Below are positions 60,932 through 64,000 of a DNA stretch of 64,000 nt, in pieces. The stretch lies in assembly GCA_046330415.1 (NCBI GenBank), contig JAXLSW010000025.1, positions 8,764 through 72,763 on the forward strand. Direction: 5' to 3'. The stretch comes from RHKX01 sp046330415. Lineage in GTDB: Bacteria > Actinomycetota > Thermoleophilia > Solirubrobacterales > 70-9. Positions within the stretch are counted from its first letter, which is position 1. Every line of letters begins with the position of its first letter. A program made the position numbers and the translations under genes. The notes beneath the pieces were generated by a model. It searched no databases, was not told the DNA's origin, and saw only the letters and a program-made list of their open reading frames with translations.

Positions 60932-62235
60932 GCGTGTGCGACGGCGCCGACCTCGAGGAGGTCGTCGAGCTGACTCGGGAGCTCGCGTCCGGGTCGACAC
61001 CTCCAACCCGCCCGGTGGGGAGACGGCGGCGGCCTTGTCCACCTGCTCGCCTACGCCGGAGGCGGAGCCGGGGGTGCGAGCTCGCCGGTCCCGACCCCGA
61101 CCGGCTCAACCTGATCGCCCGGGTGCCGCGCGGCTCCGGCGCGGGCCCGTCCCTGATGCTGATGGGCCACACCGTCGTCCCGGCCGGAGGGGAACTGGAC
61201 CGTGCCGCCGTTCGAGGGCGTGATCGAGGGCGGCCGGATCATCCCGGCCGCGGCGTCTCCGACATGAAGGGGCTGGCGGCGCATTGCGGTCGCCGTGGCG
61301 CGATTGGCGCGCGGCGGCCAGGTCAGCGGGAGACGTCGTGCTCGTCGCCGAGTCCGACGAGGAGCGCAACACCTCCGACGCCGGGATGCCGTGGCTCGTC
61401 CGCGAGCGCGAGGACCTGCGCTGCGATTACGCGCTGAACGAGGGCGGCGGCCTGCTGCTGCAGCTGCCCGGCGGGCGCCGGGTGGTGACGATCGGCGTCG
61501 GCGAGAAGCTCGTCACCTCGATCCGTCTGCGCGTGAGCGGGGCGGGCGGGCACGCTTCGATCCCCGTCGGCGCCGACAACCCGCTGCGGGGTGCCGCTGC
61601 TGCGGCGAGCAGGCTGCTCGACCACCAGTTCCCGGTTCGGGTGACGCCGTCGGTGGAGCGGGCGCTGGTGGCGCTCGGCGCACCCGCAGCCGATGGGGAC
61701 GAGTTCGGCGCCTGGGCCGCCGCGCAGCATCCGGAGTTGGCGGGGCTGCTGCCGGCGATGGTGCGATCGACGATCACCCCGACCGGCCTCGAGGCCGGGG
61801 AGCCGGTGAACGTGATCCCGCCCGCCGCCGACGTGATCTGCGACTGCCGCCTGCTCCCGGGCTCGACCGAGGAGGACCTGAGGGGCTGGTCGCCGAGGCG
61901 GTCGGCGACGACGTCACCTACGAGGTCGAGGTGCTGGAGCCGCTCTCGGGAGGAACAGAGTCGCCCACCGACTCACCGCTGTTCGACGCCTGCGCGAGCT
62001 TCGTCGCCGAGCGCCTACCGGGCGCCGAGCTCCTCCCGGTCGTCTCACCCGGCTTCGGCGACTCTTCTGGATCCGCCAGGCCTGGGAGACGACCGCCTAC
62101 GCCCCGGTCTTCAGCACCGACCCCGAGGTCTACTCCGCCGGCTTCCACGCCGCCGACGAGAGCATCGACACCGCCGACCTGGTGACGATGGGCCGCGACC
62201 TGGCCGAGCACGCGATCGCATCGCTGGCTGGATAG
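60928..62235 (+). pseudogene. M20 family metallopeptidase (ArgE/DapE-like), multiply frameshifted
   Basis: ATG at 60928 overlaps the previous stop. Pieces of an M20 deacylase/peptidase occur in order but in changing frames: LEEVVELTREL, RVDTSNPPGGETAAA, ELAGPDPDRLNLIARVP, LMLMGHTVVPAGG (the HTDVV Asp codon absent), NWTVPPFEGVIEGGRI, RGVSDMKGLAA, VVLVAESDEERNTSDAGMPW, GAGGHASIPVGADNPLRGAA, VNVIPPAADVICDCRLLPG, LVAEAVGDDVTYEVEVLEPL and AADESIDTADLVTMGRDLAE to the TAG at 62233. About nine indels in 1.3 kb, few obvious in-frame stops. An M20 enzyme would fit the peptide operon. Confidence 0.75.
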
Positions 62236-62372
62236 ACCGCCGGGGCGGCCCACCGTGCGGTGCGGGCGTCGCCCGCGCCTCCGTTGCCATTTTGCGTCGC
62301 CTGCCGGACCGATAGCGGCGACCGCGAGCGACGCTCCGCGGCCATACCCTTCGGCCCTCCCGGACCCGTTGC

Positions 62373-62378
62373 TAGAAT
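62373..62378 (+). promoter_or_regulatory. -10 element (TAGAAT) of the initiator tRNA
   Basis: TAGAAT lies 12 bases before the mature tRNA 5' end. The same hexamer precedes the sulfotransferase cluster. No good -35 is visible. Confidence 0.45.
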
Positions 62379-62390
62379 CCGCGCTCCCGC

Positions 62391-62465
62391 CGCGGGGTGG
62401 GTGATCCGGTTAGCTCGCCGGGCTCACTAACCCGGAGGTCGCAGGTTCAAATCCTGCCCCCGCTA
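62391..62465 (+). tRNA. Initiator tRNA-fMet with an extra base in the anticodon loop
   Basis: 75 bases. Initiator marks are present: unpaired first position (C1 opposite T72), three G-C pairs at the base of the anticodon stem (GGG/CCC), T-arm GCAGGTTCAAATCCTGC and flanks GCTCGCCGGGCT and CCCGGAGGTC. The loop reads CTCACTAA, eight bases, instead of CTCATAA: an inserted C at 62427 interrupts the CAT anticodon. The D-arm GTGGGTGATCCGGTTAGC also departs from the usual form by balanced small gaps. CCA is not encoded. Position next to the indel-rich region suggests sequence error. Confidence 0.8.
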
Positions 62466-62467
62466 TA

Positions 62468-62502
62468 CGAAAGCCGCCTCTCGCCAGGCGGCTTTCGTGT
62501 TC
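62468..62502 (+). terminator. Intrinsic terminator after the initiator tRNA
   Basis: CGAAAGCCGCCT pairs perfectly with AGGCGGCTTTCG around CTCGCC, followed by TGTTC. It begins three bases past the tRNA 3' end. Confidence 0.88.
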
Positions 62503-62543
62503 ATGGGCCCCGGAGCGCGATGCGCGCGGGGTCTGGATGCCGA

Positions 62544-62891
62544 TCAGAAGGGGAACGGGCTTGGGCTCCACGGCACGTCCGGCCAGCCCGGGTTGCGGCC
62601 AGCGGGTTCGTAGGAAGGGTCGGTCGGGTCGCGACGGTAGGCATCGAGCACGTCCTCCAGTTCCCAGCGCTCGACGAGATCGGAGACCCGGAAGTCGCCC
62701 TCGCGGCTGTGGACCGTGGCGTCGAGCCGGCCGGCGATCGCATGCTCGATCGCCTCTTCCATCTCGGCGTAGACCCAGGCCGGAGGCCGCAGTACCTGGT
62801 CAACATGGTCGAGCAGCTCTCGCCGGTCAGAGAGGCGCTTGCGCTCGGCGAGCTCCTCTGGAGTGGGCTCTGGGCCTGCGAAGTCGGACAT
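62544..62891 (-). CDS. Small acidic protein of unknown function
   Basis: Not recognised. 115 residues from ATG 62891 (MSDFAGPEPTPEELAERKRL). The middle is helical and charged (RRELLDHVDQVL, EMEEAIEHAIAGRLDATVHS), then DLVERWELEDVLDAYRRDP, and a Pro/Trp-rich end SYEPAGRNPGWPDVPWSPSP. No signal or membrane helix. Alternative starts lie at 62909 and further up. Neighbouring carbamate kinase gene is on the same strand, 120 bases upstream. Confidence 0.55.
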   Translation of the reverse strand: MSDFAGPEPTPEELAERKRLSDRRELLDHVDQVLRPPAWVYAEMEEAIEHAIAGRLDATVHSREGDFRVSDLVERWELEDVLDAYRRDPTDPSYEPAGRNPGWPDVPWSPSPFPF

Positions 62892-63011
62892 ACTCACTCG
62901 GTTGTTGAACATGGGACGAGGTTGCCGCAACTCGTCGCACGTGTGTGAAGCGAACTGTGCCGATATCGCTTCAGAGCGGTGCCAATTCTGCGATCGGCCG
63001 GTACCGAGCTC

Positions 63012-63914
63012 TCAGTCGCTCACCACCCGCGTACCCGCACGACCGGCGAGAAGCTCGGCCGCATCCTCCAGCGCGCCGATCGCGGCGAAGCCACCGTGCT
63101 CGGCGAAACGGCATGCGGCCTCCGCCTTCGGTGCCATCGAGCCGGGCTCAAGCGCCAGGCCCCGCAGTTCGGGGACGGTCGCCTCGCCAAGCGGCGTCGC
63201 CTCAGGTGTTCCCCAGTCGCGCTCGACTGCGGCGACATCGGTGAGAAGCAGCAGCGCGTCGGCGCCGAGCTCGCGAGCGAGGAGCTCAGCCGTCAGGTCC
63301 TTGTCGACCACCGCCTCGACGCCGCGTAGCGCTCCATCCGGGCCGGCCGTGACTGGGACCCCGCCGCCGCCGGCGCAGATCACCGTCACATCGGCCTCGA
63401 CGAGCAGGCGGATCGCCTCCAGCTCGACGATCGACCGCGGCTCCGGCGAGGGGACGACGCGGCGCATGCCCCGGCCGTCTCGTCTCATCGGCCAGCCGCG
63501 CTCGGCGGTTATCCGGGCGGCGGCCCAAGGCTCGAAGCTTGGGCCGATCGGCTTGGTGGGGTCGGCGAACGCCGGATCGAAGCCGTCGACGACAACCTGG
63601 GTCAGCAGGGTTGCGACTCGCCTGGTGCCGAGCGCGTTCGCCAGCTCCTGCTCGAGTAGGTAGCCGATCTCGCCCTCGCTCTCGGCGCCGCGGACGTCGA
63701 GCGGCGTCGCGGCGCTCCCGGCGAAGGCCTCGTCCTGCATCGCGAGCAATCCGATCTGAGGGCCGTTGCCGTGCGTCACCCCGAGCTCGTGGTCCGCGGC
63801 GAGCTCCGCGAGCGCGCCCGCCGCCGCGCGGATGCGCTCGCGCTCGGTGTCGACGGCGGGCGGAGCGCCGCGCGGCAGGATGGCGTTCCCTCCGAGAGCG
63901 CAAACAACGAGCAC
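63012..63914 (-). CDS. arcC: Carbamate kinase
   Basis: Forms ATP from carbamoyl phosphate, in arginine or purine/allantoin breakdown, or runs in reverse. 300 residues from GTG 63914. VVCALGGNAILPRGAPP at the N-terminus, LGVTHGNGPQIGLLAMQ, IGPSFEPWAAARITAERG and VICAGGGGVPVT are classic ArcC blocks; VVDKDLTAELLARELGADAL and LLLTDVAAVERDWGTPEATP close the fold. PGSMAPKAEAACRF is the C-terminal phosphate loop. No arcA/arcB nearby. Divergent from the partial cyclic-DPG-synthetase-like gene; the two are often adjacent in other bacteria and archaea. Confidence 0.93.
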   Translation of the reverse strand: MLVVCALGGNAILPRGAPPAVDTERERIRAAAGALAELAADHELGVTHGNGPQIGLLAMQDEAFAGSAATPLDVRGAESEGEIGYLLEQELANALGTRRVATLLTQVVVDGFDPAFADPTKPIGPSFEPWAAARITAERGWPMRRDGRGMRRVVPSPEPRSIVELEAIRLLVEADVTVICAGGGGVPVTAGPDGALRGVEAVVDKDLTAELLARELGADALLLLTDVAAVERDWGTPEATPLGEATVPELRGLALEPGSMAPKAEAACRFAEHGGFAAIGALEDAAELLAGRAGTRVVSD

Positions 63915-63942
63915 CCCACCGTTCTACTACGCGGCTTAGGCA

Positions 63943-63948
63943 TAGGCT
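63943..63948 (+). promoter_or_regulatory. -10 element (TAGGCT) of the last partial gene
   Basis: Six bases before the GTG at 63955, no Shine-Dalgarno. Confidence 0.4.
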
Positions 63949-63954
63949 TGCAGG

Positions 63955-64000
63955 GTGAAGCGCGTGATCGTGATGGGCGCCGGAGGGCGTGACTTCCACG
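63955..64000 (+). CDS. N-terminus of a cyclic 2,3-diphosphoglycerate synthetase-like protein (partial)
   Basis: Only 15 codons are inside the window: MKRVIVMGAGGRDFH. This matches the N-terminal nucleotide-binding loop (MGAAGRDFH) of the cyclic 2,3-diphosphoglycerate synthetase / GTPase-like family commonly next to carbamate kinase. GTG start at 63955 after a -10 element. The evidence is short but the motif is distinctive. Confidence 0.65.
   Translation, partial: MKRVIVMGAGGRDFH

Overview
The window is about 70% GC, densely packed, and reads as a chromosome segment of a Gram-positive, high-GC actinobacterium. Its CsrA gene, the way housekeeping genes are mixed with sulfotransferase and sulfatase genes, and the many starts without a Shine-Dalgarno make me favour the Thermoleophilia (Solirubrobacterales-like). 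This placement is an inference from gene content only. No insertion sequence, prophage, CRISPR array or integration site is visible.

Layout. (1) 1-16.6 kb is a plus-strand housekeeping block: glmU-prs, a DHA2 drug exporter, a phosphodiesterase, ribosomal protein L25, pth, a crotonase, a secreted beta-propeller/PKD protein, mfd, a parvulin foldase, mazG and eno. (2) 16.7-25.5 kb is a cell-surface block: a PlsC acyltransferase and an FtsB-like protein lie divergently, followed by a tight run of three GGTGRSGTH-type sulfotransferases, a GT28-like glycosyltransferase, a fourth sulfotransferase and a flippase. It probably makes a sulfated surface glycan. (3) 25.5-27.1 kb holds an Arg-rich helix-turn-helix protein, csrA, and a roughly 570-base non-coding region made of two tandem ~295-base repeats with conserved hairpins. 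(4) 27.1-38.7 kb: thermonuclease, DhnA-type aldolase, a glutamate-cysteine ligase-like enzyme, a rhomboid-like protein, two secreted sulfatases, an ECF sigma/anti-sigma fusion, tRNA-Leu(TAA) and a PHP-type secreted hydrolase. (5) 38.8-50.3 kb: GH15 glycosidase, a HAMP adenylate cyclase overlapping a ThDP enzyme, a SigB/SigF-type sigma factor, a frameshifted acyl-ACP thioesterase, an SRPBCC protein, pdxH, ppx and an HDAC-family amidohydrolase. (6) 50.35-62.2 kb is one eleven-gene plus-strand run: 3,5-diaminohexanoate dehydrogenase, hot-dog thioesterase, 3-keto-5-aminohexanoate cleavage enzyme, TetR, LD-carboxypeptidase, a peptide ABC importer, a P1/DmpA aminopeptidase and an M20 peptidase. It looks like a peptide and beta-lysine scavenging operon. 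(7) 62.2-64 kb: initiator tRNA, a small protein, carbamate kinase, and the start of a cyclic 2,3-diphosphoglycerate synthetase-like gene.

The most interesting objects are the csrA-adjacent tandem repeat (candidate structured RNA, possibly a CsrA sponge), the kdd/kce peptide operon with a palindrome at its promoter, and the sigma/anti-sigma fusion. A sharp cluster of about twelve indels at 60.65-62.1 kb breaks two peptidase genes, and the adjacent initiator tRNA has an eight-base anticodon loop. This could be a sequence-quality problem or real decay.

Many genes here start on GTG/TTG/ATG 6-11 bases after a TANNNT hexamer and have no Shine-Dalgarno, which points to frequent leaderless transcription.
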